From positions 22,551 through 86,550 of the IMG/VR virus record IMGVR_UViG_3300024999_000068: a stretch of DNA of 64,000 nucleotides, one strand, 5' to 3'. The number at the start of each line of letters is the position of its first letter. The stretch's first letter is position 1. The DNA comes from a virus. Of this stretch, positions 35,706 through 43,071 are shown piece after piece. Both the position numbers and the translations under genes were made by a program. The notes below the pieces were generated by a model that was not told the DNA's origin, did not search any database, and saw only the letters and a list, made by a program, of their open reading frames with translations.

Positions 35706-36427
35706 TTTAACTCCTCCTTTTTTGCTAAATGAAGTTTTGAACAGAAGTTTTTAATTTCATCAAGAGTAAGAAGTTCTATCGAATATGGGAATGCTTTATC
35801 CTTGTTGATTATCTTCTGAATTTTGTTTTTTGCTGTATCACCTCCATCAGTTACAATTAAAACTACAAATGTTTGATTTTTGGACAAGTCTATCCACCAA
35901 TAAGTAGAAATGCCTTGATATTTATCTTTAATTAGTTTTTCTGCCAAGGAGTTGTATTGCTTGATTTTTTTAAATTCATTCCCTGATTCATATCTGGTAA
36001 ATTCATTGAAATATATCTTTTTGTCATTAAATGTATCAAATGTCATAAATTGATCTGGTTTTATAATTGGTAAAAATTGATTTGGTTCATTCTCAAAAGT
36101 AAGATTCGTATAATTACTTGCTCTAGCATTAAGGACAATAAAAGTATAAATCCATGATTTACCTAATGTGTGTTCGATATTCTTAGGTTTTTTCTCATCA
36201 AATAACCAAAAATAATCTTTTTCTAAAAATGAAATTCTATCACCTCTCTTAATCCTATGTTTTTTCTCTAATCTTCTACAACAACGATGTGCCATTTCAA
36301 TTGAAAGACCTTGGAATTCAAGTAAATGGATTTGTGTTGTGTTCAAGCAGATACAACGTTCTAGATGTGTTAACACTCTTAAATCTCGGTAGTAACCCTT
36401 TGTATGATTTGTTTGATTCACAATCAT
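35669..36427 (-). CDS. Replication-relaxation family protein (winged helix)
   Basis: 252 residues. The start region (YYRDLRVLTHLERCICLNTTQIHLL, then AHRCCRRLEKKHRIKRG) is the winged helix of the replication-relaxation family found beside FtsK-like genes in Firmicutes plasmids and ICEs; the rest could hold the restriction-like or relaxase-linked domain (TYWWIDLSKNQTFVVLIVTD). ATG 36427 is preceded by AGGGGAGGT, so the 110-base out-of-frame overlap with the FtsK gene appears real. Likely binds DNA at the transfer or replication origin. Confidence 0.65.
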   Translation of the reverse strand: MIVNQTNHTKGYYRDLRVLTHLERCICLNTTQIHLLEFQGLSIEMAHRCCRRLEKKHRIKRGDRISFLEKDYFWLFDEKKPKNIEHTLGKSWIYTFIVLNARASNYTNLTFENEPNQFLPIIKPDQFMTFDTFNDKKIYFNEFTRYESGNEFKKIKQYNSLAEKLIKDKYQGISTYWWIDLSKNQTFVVLIVTDGGDTAKNKIQKIINKDKAFPYSIELLTLDEIKNFCSKLHLAKKEELKCSKEFKRLPQF

Positions 36428-37691
36428 AGACCTCCCCTTGAATGTCTGTATAAGGCATAGGATATTGAATTAATTTAGATAGTAATTCTTCGTATTTATC
36501 TGGGTCTGATGCAATACTAGGAAAATACATAGACTGTACCTCTATTTCTTCATCCCAATCAAATATTGCTCTACCCTTTGCTTTTTTAGGGATAAATGCT
36601 GCTTTTGAATTTCCTAAAACCATATTGGAGTTCGTCGCATCCTTTACTTTATAAACTAAATTAGCGTTAAACATTGCCTTTAACTCACTGAAGTTTCCTA
36701 TTTTACCAAGACTATTTGCACTCGGTCTCTGAATTGCTCCTACGGAAAAAATTCCTTGGGATCTCCCTTGATGAAGTAATCGATTAAAAGATTCATATGC
36801 ATCGGAAGTGAATTCTGCCATTTCATCACAAAAAATTACTAGTGCTGGCATTTGGTATCCTAGTTTTAAAAACTCTGGGAAATTTCTAGCTCCAGTTTTA
36901 CTAACTATTTGTGCTCTGCGATCATTTTCTACATTAACTTGTTTTAATAATTTCTCTATGTGTGAATGTTCTTTTGCCCACAAAGCACCATATTTTTCAA
37001 AATATTTAAATTCACCAAGTTTAGGATCACATATTACAGGGATCACAGCAGGTTCACTATCAATACCTTTCAAACTGTTTATAAGTAGCATTGTATAAAT
37101 AGCAACATGACTAAAATTTGATTTACCTGAACCCATTTGTCCTACAAGTAAAAGTGTAAGCATATCACACAAATCTTTAACTATTAATCCGTTAATCGAG
37201 TATCCAAAAGGGATAGGAATTACCATACCCCTTTTTAGATATAGTGTCGGATCAAAATTATAAGGATATGTTTTAGTTCTGTTTACATTAGAAATAGTCA
37301 TATGAACTGCCATGCCGTGTTGCTCAATCTGGCAATTGCCTGTTTCTCCTAAAGCGTCTGCGAAAGTTTGTTCTAATTTTTTAAAATTTTCAAAGTTTAG
37401 TCCGGCAGGAAGATTAATTACAAAAAACCAAGTTTCATTATTATGTTCATCTAAACTTTTAATCCTTTGGATTACTTCTTTAATACTTTTAGGTCTACTT
37501 AATTTAGTTTGTTCTGCTACATCTTCATCCTTCGGTTTTACAAGATGCCTTTTGATAATTATAGGACGATAATCTTCTCCATAATGAAACACAATTACAT
37601 CATAAACTTTTGCAGGAATTCCACCACCACGCTCTCTTCCTTTTTTCCATTGTTTAATTGCAAGATCATAAGCATCCATTTTGTTTGACAT
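36318..37691 (-). CDS. FtsK/HerA-type DNA-pumping ATPase (TcpA-like)
   Basis: 457 residues from ATG 37691 (GAAGGTG before it). Walker A LLLVGQMGSGKSNFSH, Walker B ALVIFCDEMAEF, and the FtsK-like GRSQGIFSVGAIQRPSAN sensor. No N-terminal membrane helices are visible. Such ATPases move double- or single-stranded DNA, as conjugative coupling proteins (TcpA, Streptomyces TraB) or segregation pumps. It heads an operon with a replication-relaxation protein, a SpoIIIAC-like channel protein and an M23 hydrolase. This argues for DNA transfer across the envelope rather than virion packaging. Confidence 0.8.
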   Translation of the reverse strand: MSNKMDAYDLAIKQWKKGRERGGGIPAKVYDVIVFHYGEDYRPIIIKRHLVKPKDEDVAEQTKLSRPKSIKEVIQRIKSLDEHNNETWFFVINLPAGLNFENFKKLEQTFADALGETGNCQIEQHGMAVHMTISNVNRTKTYPYNFDPTLYLKRGMVIPIPFGYSINGLIVKDLCDMLTLLLVGQMGSGKSNFSHVAIYTMLLINSLKGIDSEPAVIPVICDPKLGEFKYFEKYGALWAKEHSHIEKLLKQVNVENDRRAQIVSKTGARNFPEFLKLGYQMPALVIFCDEMAEFTSDAYESFNRLLHQGRSQGIFSVGAIQRPSANSLGKIGNFSELKAMFNANLVYKVKDATNSNMVLGNSKAAFIPKKAKGRAIFDWDEEIEVQSMYFPSIASDPDKYEELLSKLIQYPMPYTDIQGEVYDCESNKSYKGLLPRFKSVNTSRTLYLLEHNTNPFT

Positions 37692-37768
37692 AAATTCACC
37701 TTCTTTATAGTGATTATGAATAAGTAACAAAAGTGTGAACATACGTTTGCTGAAACATTATTCACAAC

Positions 37769-37791
37769 GTTTACCGATACAAACGGTTAAC
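37769..37791. promoter_or_regulatory. Operator-like inverted repeat
   Basis: GTTTACCG (37769-37776) and CGGTTAAC (37784-37791) form an inverted repeat with one mismatch between the FtsK operon start and the + strand micro-ORFs. GTTTAC also recurs in the operators at 39882-39943, hinting at one shared regulator. Confidence 0.4.
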
Positions 37792-37848
37792 AAGCTAAAA
37801 ACTGCATGTAGCAAGGAATCTAAAATCAAAAGAAGAGAAGGAGGAACA

Positions 37849-37893
37849 ATGTGCCGACAGATAATGAATCGTATGAAAGAGGACAGTAGATAA
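37849..37893 (+). CDS. Micro-ORF 1 (14 residues)
   Basis: AAGGAGG directly precedes ATG; the peptide is MCRQIMNRMKEDSR. Its TAATG stop-start overlap with micro-ORF 2 implies coupled translation. A strong terminator follows the pair. The strong ribosome site is the main reason to believe it is translated. Confidence 0.4.
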   Translation: MCRQIMNRMKEDSR

Positions 37894-37937
37894 TGTTTGG
37901 TAAATATTATGAGTTAGTGAAAAAAGGGATAAAGTAA
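37893..37937 (+). CDS. Micro-ORF 2 (14 residues)
   Basis: Peptide MFGKYYELVKKGIK, basic and amphipathic, starting in the TAATG overlap. It ends two bases before the terminator stem. Could be a signal, toxin-like or regulatory peptide; no family recognised. Confidence 0.4.
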   Translation: MFGKYYELVKKGIK

Positions 37938-37938
37938 A

Positions 37939-37980
37939 TTAAGGCAGTCTATTATCTTTTATAGACTTGCCTTAATTTAA
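37939..37980 (+). terminator. Terminator after the micro-ORFs
   Basis: Arms 37939-37952 and 37961-37975 pair over 14 bp with one bulge; an A/T-rich tract follows. It also separates the - strand small gene at 38014. Confidence 0.7.
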
Positions 37981-38013
37981 TAAAAATGCCATATATTTAT
38001 TAAATTTAATTGG

Positions 38014-38100
38014 TTATTTTATTAAATGAACTAAACTTACAGAACATGCAATCACTAATGATGATCCAGATATAATACATATAATTCCTATTAATGCCAT
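38014..38100 (-). CDS. Single-span membrane peptide (28 residues)
   Basis: ATG 38100 follows AAAGGGG. Almost the whole product is one membrane helix (ALIGIICIISGSSLVIACSV). It may be a small accessory of the transfer operon or a type I toxin-like peptide. A TATAAT lies upstream on the same strand. Confidence 0.45.
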   Translation of the reverse strand: MALIGIICIISGSSLVIACSVSLVHLIK

Positions 38101-38204
38101 AACTATTCATCCCCTTTGGAAGATTATTATAGATTTAATATTACCAAAGAAAAAACAAATATACATTGAAAATGTTAAACAGTATACATAGACAAATATA
38201 TTTT

Positions 38205-38345
38205 CTAAAACATACTTGTCTACATCAACATACTCACATTTGTAGACAAGTCTACACACTCACAACTGTAGATATATTTACATACAATCACATACCTACT
38301 ATTCCATACCTACACCCGTATACACACAATCGTATACTTGCAAAA
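38205..38345 (+). other. parC: Candidate centromere (parC) upstream of parM
   Basis: An A/C-rich repeat field. ACTTGTCTACA (38214-38224) and TGTAGACAAGT (38241-38251) are a perfect inverted pair; ACTCACAnnTGTAGA occurs at 38232-38246 and 38258-38272; CATAC/GTATAC motifs recur up to 38343. ParR-type proteins bind such clusters just ahead of the parM gene. Confidence 0.6.
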
Positions 38346-38403
38346 ATCTACAATAGATGATACACTTACCTCATATAAAATACAATCAGGGAGGGCATTT
38401 ATA

Positions 38404-39381
38404 ATGAATGAAATGAATGAGGAAGTAATTTTAGGGCTTGATGCAGGAAATTCTTATTACAAAACCAGTAAAGGGATAGTATTAAGAGCAAGAATTAAGT
38501 TTAATACTGAGGGCGATGGTTTACTCAAAAGTAATACCTATCTGGTTAAAAAAGATGGTTTAAGTCATCTCGTAGGTGATCCAGAAGGAAAAACTTACAT
38601 CAATCCAGATAAGTACACTACACCACATTTTGATTTATGCACATTAACTTCAATTGCCTTAAGTTTTCCAAACTGTAAAGATATTAAAGTCAAATTAGTT
38701 GTTGGAACTCCTGCTGGATACTATAAGCAACACGCAACACTATATCTCGAAAAGTTACGAACTATGGGGCCACAAACAATTAATATTGGTGATACTAGAG
38801 GTAATATTAATATTGAAGTCATTGATGCTATTTGCTATATTCAATCAGGTATAATTGATTCTCAAAAAGGAAAATATGAATATCCCCTATTAGTTTTAGA
38901 TTTTGGTGGAGGAACTTTAGATGCTTCATTGTGGCGTAAAGGTGACGATATTAACCCTGAAAATACTGAAGTAATTTTAGATTCTAAAGTTAGTTATACT
39001 CAATTTGGATTTGACCAGATATTAGAACAAATGACAACGACATTTAATTCTAAAAATGGAACTAAATTTAAGCCTCATGAATTATTGCAATATCTTAAAC
39101 GATCTGAAATTACATTACGAAAACAAAGTTATGACTTGCAAAAAACAAAAGATGAAATTCTTTATGATTATATTGACAATGTGATTTCTTCTTTAGAACA
39201 AACATTTGATTTGCAACAAGCATTAGAAACATGTGTCATGGGAGGCCCAGCTGAAATTTTGCTGTCTTATCTTAATATTAAACTAGACAATACAGCAAAA
39301 TTAGCTAGTGAACATCCACAATTAACTAATGCTTTAGTATATCTTGATGGTGGAAAACAATATTGGGAATTGGATGAGTAG
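38404..39381 (+). CDS. parM: ParM-like actin-family partition ATPase
   Basis: 325 residues from ATG 38404, after GGGAGGG. Actin-fold phosphate loops: ILGLDAGNSYYKTS near the start and LLVLDFGGGTLDASLWR in the middle; ETCVMGGPAEILL is the adenosine-binding motif. This is the plasmid ParM/Alp7A/StbA group, which polymerises to push plasmid copies apart. The next gene, three bases on, is ParR-like and a repeat field lies upstream, so the full type II partition set is present. Implies stable low-copy episome maintenance. Confidence 0.88.
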   Translation: MNEMNEEVILGLDAGNSYYKTSKGIVLRARIKFNTEGDGLLKSNTYLVKKDGLSHLVGDPEGKTYINPDKYTTPHFDLCTLTSIALSFPNCKDIKVKLVVGTPAGYYKQHATLYLEKLRTMGPQTINIGDTRGNINIEVIDAICYIQSGIIDSQKGKYEYPLLVLDFGGGTLDASLWRKGDDINPENTEVILDSKVSYTQFGFDQILEQMTTTFNSKNGTKFKPHELLQYLKRSEITLRKQSYDLQKTKDEILYDYIDNVISSLEQTFDLQQALETCVMGGPAEILLSYLNIKLDNTAKLASEHPQLTNALVYLDGGKQYWELDE

Positions 39382-39383
39382 CT

Positions 39384-39758
39384 ATGGGCAGTCTTAGAAA
39401 ATATGTTGGAACAAATCTTAGCTCAAAAAATGATACAATTTTAATTGATTATGTAAATCAAATGGAAGAACAAGGAATTTCTAATTCACAGTTGGTTAAA
39501 ACTTGTTTAAAATTTTATATGGATTATTATCCTAAAAAACTTAAATTGGATGAATTTAATGAGAAAATTACTGACAATATTGTGTCAGGGAATATTAAGG
39601 TGTCTGTGAATAGTGTAAATCCAAGGAAACAGAGAAAGAAAAATGAAAAAGTTGTGAATCAACTTGAGCCTGAACAGTTTGAAACAACTCCTGAAGTAGC
39701 TGATAAAAAGAAAGATAGTATTTTTCTTAAAACTATGAGTAATCTTATGTCTGAATGA
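39384..39758 (+). CDS. parR: ParR-like adaptor
   Basis: 124 residues. The N-terminal half (NDTILIDYVNQMEEQGISNSQLVKTCLKFY) looks like a ribbon-helix-helix domain; the C-terminal half is basic then acidic, ending DSIFLKTMSNLMSE, the sort of short helix that contacts ParM filaments. Sits directly behind parM in the same operon and is closed by a terminator. Assignment rests mainly on position and fold-like pattern. Confidence 0.65.
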   Translation: MGSLRKYVGTNLSSKNDTILIDYVNQMEEQGISNSQLVKTCLKFYMDYYPKKLKLDEFNEKITDNIVSGNIKVSVNSVNPRKQRKKNEKVVNQLEPEQFETTPEVADKKKDSIFLKTMSNLMSE

Positions 39759-39776
39759 TTAATTTCATAATATATA

Positions 39777-39828
39777 AACCTCATCTGATGATACAAATAA
39801 GTATTGTTAGATGAGGTTATTTTTTTTA
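39777..39828 (+). terminator. Terminator of the par operon
   Basis: AACCTCATCT (39777-39786) pairs with AGATGAGGTT (39809-39818), followed by a run of T. Confidence 0.8.
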
Positions 39829-39836
39829 TCCTCCAC

Positions 39837-39865
39837 TTGCCAAACCAATTTTCCCCTGATATAAT
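39837..39865 (+). promoter_or_regulatory. Promoter of the KfrA-like gene
   Basis: TTGCCA (39837-39842), 17-bp spacer, TATAAT (39860-39865). Confidence 0.8.
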
Positions 39866-39881
39866 CAATACAAATATCCAT

Positions 39882-39943
39882 GTAAACAAATGTTTACTCA
39901 TAAACATGGTAAACACAGCATTATTACCACCCAAAATGTAAAC
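39882..39943. promoter_or_regulatory. GTAAAC operator cluster
   Basis: GTAAACAAATGTTTAC (39882-39897) is a perfect inverted repeat; further GTAAAC half-sites lie at 39909-39914 and 39938-39943. Placed just downstream of the promoter, they fit autoregulation by the coiled-coil DNA-binding protein encoded next. Confidence 0.6.
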
Positions 39944-39985
39944 ATTTTCAATCCCTCAAAACTAAAATCAAGGGAGGAATCACCC

Positions 39986-40807
39986 ATGAATGAATCGGAA
40001 GAATTCAAAAAACCATCTTCCTCTACCCTTTCTATACGTTTAGATAATGAAGATGGTAAAACTGAATGGGCCTCACTTCAAAATCGTACAGGATTAAATT
40101 CAAAAGATTTATTCTTAGACATAATCAGACTGAAGAAAGACCAACTAGAATCTGAATCAGGTGGGATATCAGAATTAATAACACCACAAATGATTAAGGT
40201 CAAAGAGCACACAGAGCGCATTATTCAGATGTTTACTGAGATTACTAGAAGTGAAGCAGATCAAAAGAAATTCCATATGGAAACAGTCCAAACATTAACC
40301 AATGATTTTAAAATTACTTTAGATTCCCTAAGAGAAAGAATTGATATTACTGAAAATAACAAAAAAGATTCTGATAAAGCAAAGAAAGAAGCAGAAGATA
40401 AGTCGGAGACTTTATCTAAAAGAAATATTGAGTTAGAAGGAACACAAAACAATTCAAATTATTTGATTGAGACATTAAGATTAGAAAATGATGAAATGAG
40501 AAAAAGAATTGGGTCTGTAGATGAATTAGAGTTTTCTATTGGAGAGGCAGAAGAATCCAATAAATATTTACAACTTCAACTTAAAGAATCTGAAAATAGA
40601 TCAGTATTTTTAGAGAGACAATTAGGTGAATCAAAACAAGATAGATTAAAGGAAATTAATGAGTTGAGAGAAAATTATATATTGGAATTGAAGGCAATGA
40701 GACAGGAATTGAAAGATGAGTGCGATAAGAGGATTAATGAGATAAAAAAAGAGAATGAGAGATTGGAGATTAAGGAAAAGATATGGTTGCCAGTTAATGT
40801 TAGGTAA
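39986..40807 (+). CDS. KfrA-like DNA-binding coiled-coil protein
   Basis: 273 residues from ATG 39986 (GGGAGGAAT before it); upstream in-frame starts lack a ribosome site and would run through the operator cluster. Residues ~10-50 (TLSIRLDNEDGKTEWASLQ, then TGLNSKDLFLDIIRLKK) may form a ribbon-helix-helix. From about 75 on it is one long coiled coil. This resembles plasmid KfrA/partition-accessory proteins, which bind their own operator and organise plasmid DNA. Closed by a terminator. Confidence 0.6.
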   Translation: MNESEEFKKPSSSTLSIRLDNEDGKTEWASLQNRTGLNSKDLFLDIIRLKKDQLESESGGISELITPQMIKVKEHTERIIQMFTEITRSEADQKKFHMETVQTLTNDFKITLDSLRERIDITENNKKDSDKAKKEAEDKSETLSKRNIELEGTQNNSNYLIETLRLENDEMRKRIGSVDELEFSIGEAEESNKYLQLQLKESENRSVFLERQLGESKQDRLKEINELRENYILELKAMRQELKDECDKRINEIKKENERLEIKEKIWLPVNVR

Positions 40808-40826
40808 AAACAATTGAAAATATTTA

Positions 40827-40868
40827 AAGCACTATCCAAAATCAAATGGATAGTGCTTATTTTTTTCG
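40827..40868 (+). terminator. Strong terminator
   Basis: A 12-bp stem (40827-40838 with 40847-40858) followed by ATTTTTTT. Confidence 0.9.
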
Positions 40869-40889
40869 TTTTATTATTCGGCCCAATAC

Positions 40890-40940
40890 TTATCAACATG
40901 TGGATAAGAAAATTTCAGAAAACTATATACCTGTGGATAA
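40890..40940. other. DnaA-box cluster, left part of the putative origin
   Basis: TTATCAACA (40890-40898, one mismatch) is followed without gap by TGTGGATAA (40899-40907), and another TGTGGATAA lies at 40932-40940. The consensus DnaA box is TTATCCACA. Confidence 0.7.
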
Positions 40941-41021
40941 ATTTGTTGTACACTTAGAAGGAGATTTGTATTACCCTGTCGAATATATCTAATTAGTCAA
41001 ACAAACTCAATAAAATAAGCG

Positions 41022-41059
41022 AAGCCCATCAGGTCTTGCAAGGACTTGACAGGCTTTTA
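41022..41059 (+). terminator. Terminator-like hairpin in the origin region
   Basis: AAGCC (41022-41026) with GGCTT (41052-41056), inner GTC/GAC pairs, then TTT. The 41060-41170 stretch shows nothing else that I recognise. Confidence 0.45.
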
Positions 41060-41170
41060 ATCAAGTAATGTTCCAACACAACATTTACTTAACGCTCTTG
41101 ATATTAATTATAGTCAGATATAGAAAAAAATCAAGTCTATATTTTGGTAATAATTTAGTAAAGGAATGTC

Positions 41171-41211
41171 AAAAGTTGGTAGTGTGTAATGAAACATACT
41201 GCCAACTTTTT
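41171..41211 (+). terminator. Terminator-like hairpin upstream of rep
   Basis: AAAAGTTGG (41171-41179) pairs with CCAACTTTT (41202-41210), extended inside by AGT/ACT, followed by a T run. Confidence 0.65.
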
Positions 41212-41246
41212 ATTGAGTAAGATTAACTTAATTAAGCAAATGAAAA

Positions 41247-41291
41247 ATCTCCTAAAGCGTAGAGTTTTGCCGACACATCGCTTTAGGAGAT
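41247..41291 (+). promoter_or_regulatory. 13-bp perfect hairpin in the rep leader
   Basis: Arms 41247-41259 and 41279-41291 are exact reverse complements, loop 19 bases, in the 190-base leader before the Rep-like gene. It could be a regulatory RNA hairpin or attenuator that controls initiator synthesis. Confidence 0.55.
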
Positions 41292-41400
41292 CCAGAAGAC
41301 TAGATGAAATTTCTAATACAAGTATATTGTATCAAATTTTTAGAAAATGTCAACTAGTTCTTCTAGCTTTGCTGTGCAATGTTAGAAAGAAGGAATTAAT

Positions 41401-41805
41401 TTGTTCAGATTGCCAAAACCTCAGAAAAATTATATGGAAGTCCCAAATATTGTATTTGATGAATTAATACCTAGAATTAGTAATCTATCAGCTTTAAAAT
41501 GTTACTTACTCATGTTAAGAAAGTGTTGGGGTTTCTCTAAGACAGGTGACTGGATAAGTATATCGCAATTAACAAAACTCACATTATTGTCAAAACCAAG
41601 CGTAATAACTGGAATGAAATGGTTAGAAGAAGAAGGGTATTTATGGTCTGCTCAATTTGGCGATTTAGGAAATATTAAAAAGATGTATTTTTTATGTTCG
41701 GAAGAAACTGAGGAGGTAGAAAATATGTATAAAACTGGAATGATTAGTGCAGAAAAATTATATGAAATTATGATGGAAGAAAGGGAAAACTCAAATGTCA
41801 AGTAG
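41401..41805 (+). CDS. Replication initiator-like winged-helix protein
   Basis: 134 residues, TTG start after GAAGGAATTAAT. The domain (VPNIVFDELIPRISNLSALK, LMLRKCWGFSKTGDWISISQ, LLSKPSVITGMKWLEEEGYL) fits the RepA/phage O/DnaD-N winged helix that binds origin repeats. The iterons and DnaA boxes directly behind the gene, and DnaA boxes in front, strongly support an initiator role. Short for a full Rep; it has no visible helicase-loader domain, so partner proteins are likely. Confidence 0.7.
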   Translation: MFRLPKPQKNYMEVPNIVFDELIPRISNLSALKCYLLMLRKCWGFSKTGDWISISQLTKLTLLSKPSVITGMKWLEEEGYLWSAQFGDLGNIKKMYFLCSEETEEVENMYKTGMISAEKLYEIMMEERENSNVK

Positions 41806-41977
41806 TCAAAATTCTTTACTAGAAAAACGGTACTTATCCACAGAAAATAGTAGTAAAGAATTTTAACTAGTAAAGAATTTTGACTAGCGACTAGTAAAGA
41901 ATTTTGACATACAAAAGAAACCAATACAAGGTTTATATATCTTAATATTAATACGCGCGAGAGTAAAGTTATCCACA
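41805..41977. other. Iterons and DnaA boxes, right part of the putative origin
   Basis: Iterons: inverted copy GTCAAAATTCTTTACTAG (41805-41822) and direct copies of AGTAAAGAATTTTnAC at 41852-41867, 41869-41884 and 41893-41908. Perfect DnaA boxes TTATCCACA at 41834-41842 and 41969-41977. The combination with an adjacent initiator-like gene is the signature of an iteron plasmid origin. Confidence 0.8.
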
Positions 41978-42006
41978 GGCAACAAAAGAAAGTCAAAGGT
42001 GACATC

Positions 42007-42795
42007 ATGTTTGAATCAGAGCAACCAGAATCAGAAATATCACGTATGTTAAAAGCAGATATTCAATCTCAAAAGAAAACTGCATTAGGTATTCATGGTA
42101 GAGCACTACGTCTTAGAAAACATGAATGCGTAAGAATGCCAAGTGATTGTTTGTCAGGTTTGGCTAAGAAAATAGTTACTCTACCATCCATTTTAAGAAT
42201 AACAACAATTGGAGTGATAGCAATGGAAACACTTATTAATCGCATAAAAACAGGTGAAATTCCTCTCAAATCAGAATTTGAAGAATTAGATTTTGAGAAC
42301 AACCAAAATGCTATAGCAGAATTAAGAAGATTGCATACGAATCATGAAATTATGGGTGTTTGGAAATGTTCTAGTGGTACTCTTTCAAATTATTTTGAGA
42401 AGGTTCAAGTTGCAAAAAGTAAGGGAAACAATATACTCACAGGAAAACCTGCTGTTGATTATTTAAACAAAAATCGAGTATCAAAAGGTTTACCCAAAAT
42501 TGAAGAAGAAAAAGAGAAGCGTCCATATCATAGAACTGCTCCTCTTACTGATAAATCTAATCTAAATGAAAATATTATTTTGGATGATAAAATTATTAAT
42601 GATATTCATGTTCCTGTACAGAAAGTAGTAGAAGTTAAATCATTTGCAATAGAGAATAATTATTTAATTAATGTTAAACGAAAGTTTAAAACTAAAGAGT
42701 TAGAAAGTTTCTTAGAAAGATTGTCTCTGTTTCTCAGTGAGGATGGTCAAGAATTTCTAGTTGAAATTAAAGTTACTGAAGTTGTAAGTAAGTAA
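42007..42795 (+). CDS. Plasmid-type protein of unknown function
   Basis: 262 residues, ATG after AAAGGTGACATC. The first 130 residues include a short helix-turn-helix-like end (HEIMGVWKCSSGTLSNYFEKV); similar openings are known to me from large Bacillus plasmids, function unknown. The middle is basic and linker-like (KEKRPYHRTAPL), and the C-terminal ~60 residues form a compact alpha/beta unit (YLINVKRKFKTKELESFLER). Directly behind the origin, so a role in replication or its control is plausible, not shown. Confidence 0.6.
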   Translation: MFESEQPESEISRMLKADIQSQKKTALGIHGRALRLRKHECVRMPSDCLSGLAKKIVTLPSILRITTIGVIAMETLINRIKTGEIPLKSEFEELDFENNQNAIAELRRLHTNHEIMGVWKCSSGTLSNYFEKVQVAKSKGNNILTGKPAVDYLNKNRVSKGLPKIEEEKEKRPYHRTAPLTDKSNLNENIILDDKIINDIHVPVQKVVEVKSFAIENNYLINVKRKFKTKELESFLERLSLFLSEDGQEFLVEIKVTEVVSK

Positions 42796-42839
42796 AAAGT
42801 CTACCATAGTTTATTAACTTGAAAGGATTTGTATCAATA

Positions 42840-43061
42840 ATGCAAAGACAAAAAACATGGGAATTACAAGAATGTAAAGATTCTTACACAGAATTAATTG
42901 AGTCAGTTGAATCATTAGAAATTAAAATGAGTGAAAGAATGAAGATTATCGCTAAAGAGATAGTGATAACTTCATTCCTGAATAATTTAAAACCTAATTT
43001 AGAAAATTTTAAGAACAGAGTTATGCGTGAGAATAGAATTATGAATCATAATATTTATTAA
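42840..43061 (+). CDS. Small helical unknown protein (73 residues)
   Basis: ATG 42840 is chosen over an upstream in-frame TTG because AAAGG lies at proper distance. Charged helices (SYTELIESVESLEIKMSER). No family recognised. Last + strand gene before the convergent - strand block; only 10 bases separate it from the facing stop. Confidence 0.5.
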   Translation: MQRQKTWELQECKDSYTELIESVESLEIKMSERMKIIAKEIVITSFLNNLKPNLENFKNRVMRENRIMNHNIY

Positions 43062-43071
43062 TAGACCATCA

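Noticed and set aside
39384-39758. CopG-type transcription repressor as an independent gene
   Set aside because: Three-base spacing behind parM and the ParM-contact-like tail fit ParR better.
41189-41467. 92-codon frame over the rep leader
   Set aside because: It runs through a terminator-like stem and the 13-bp hairpin and overlaps the Rep-like gene in another frame; composition is that of a leader, and no ribosome site fits.
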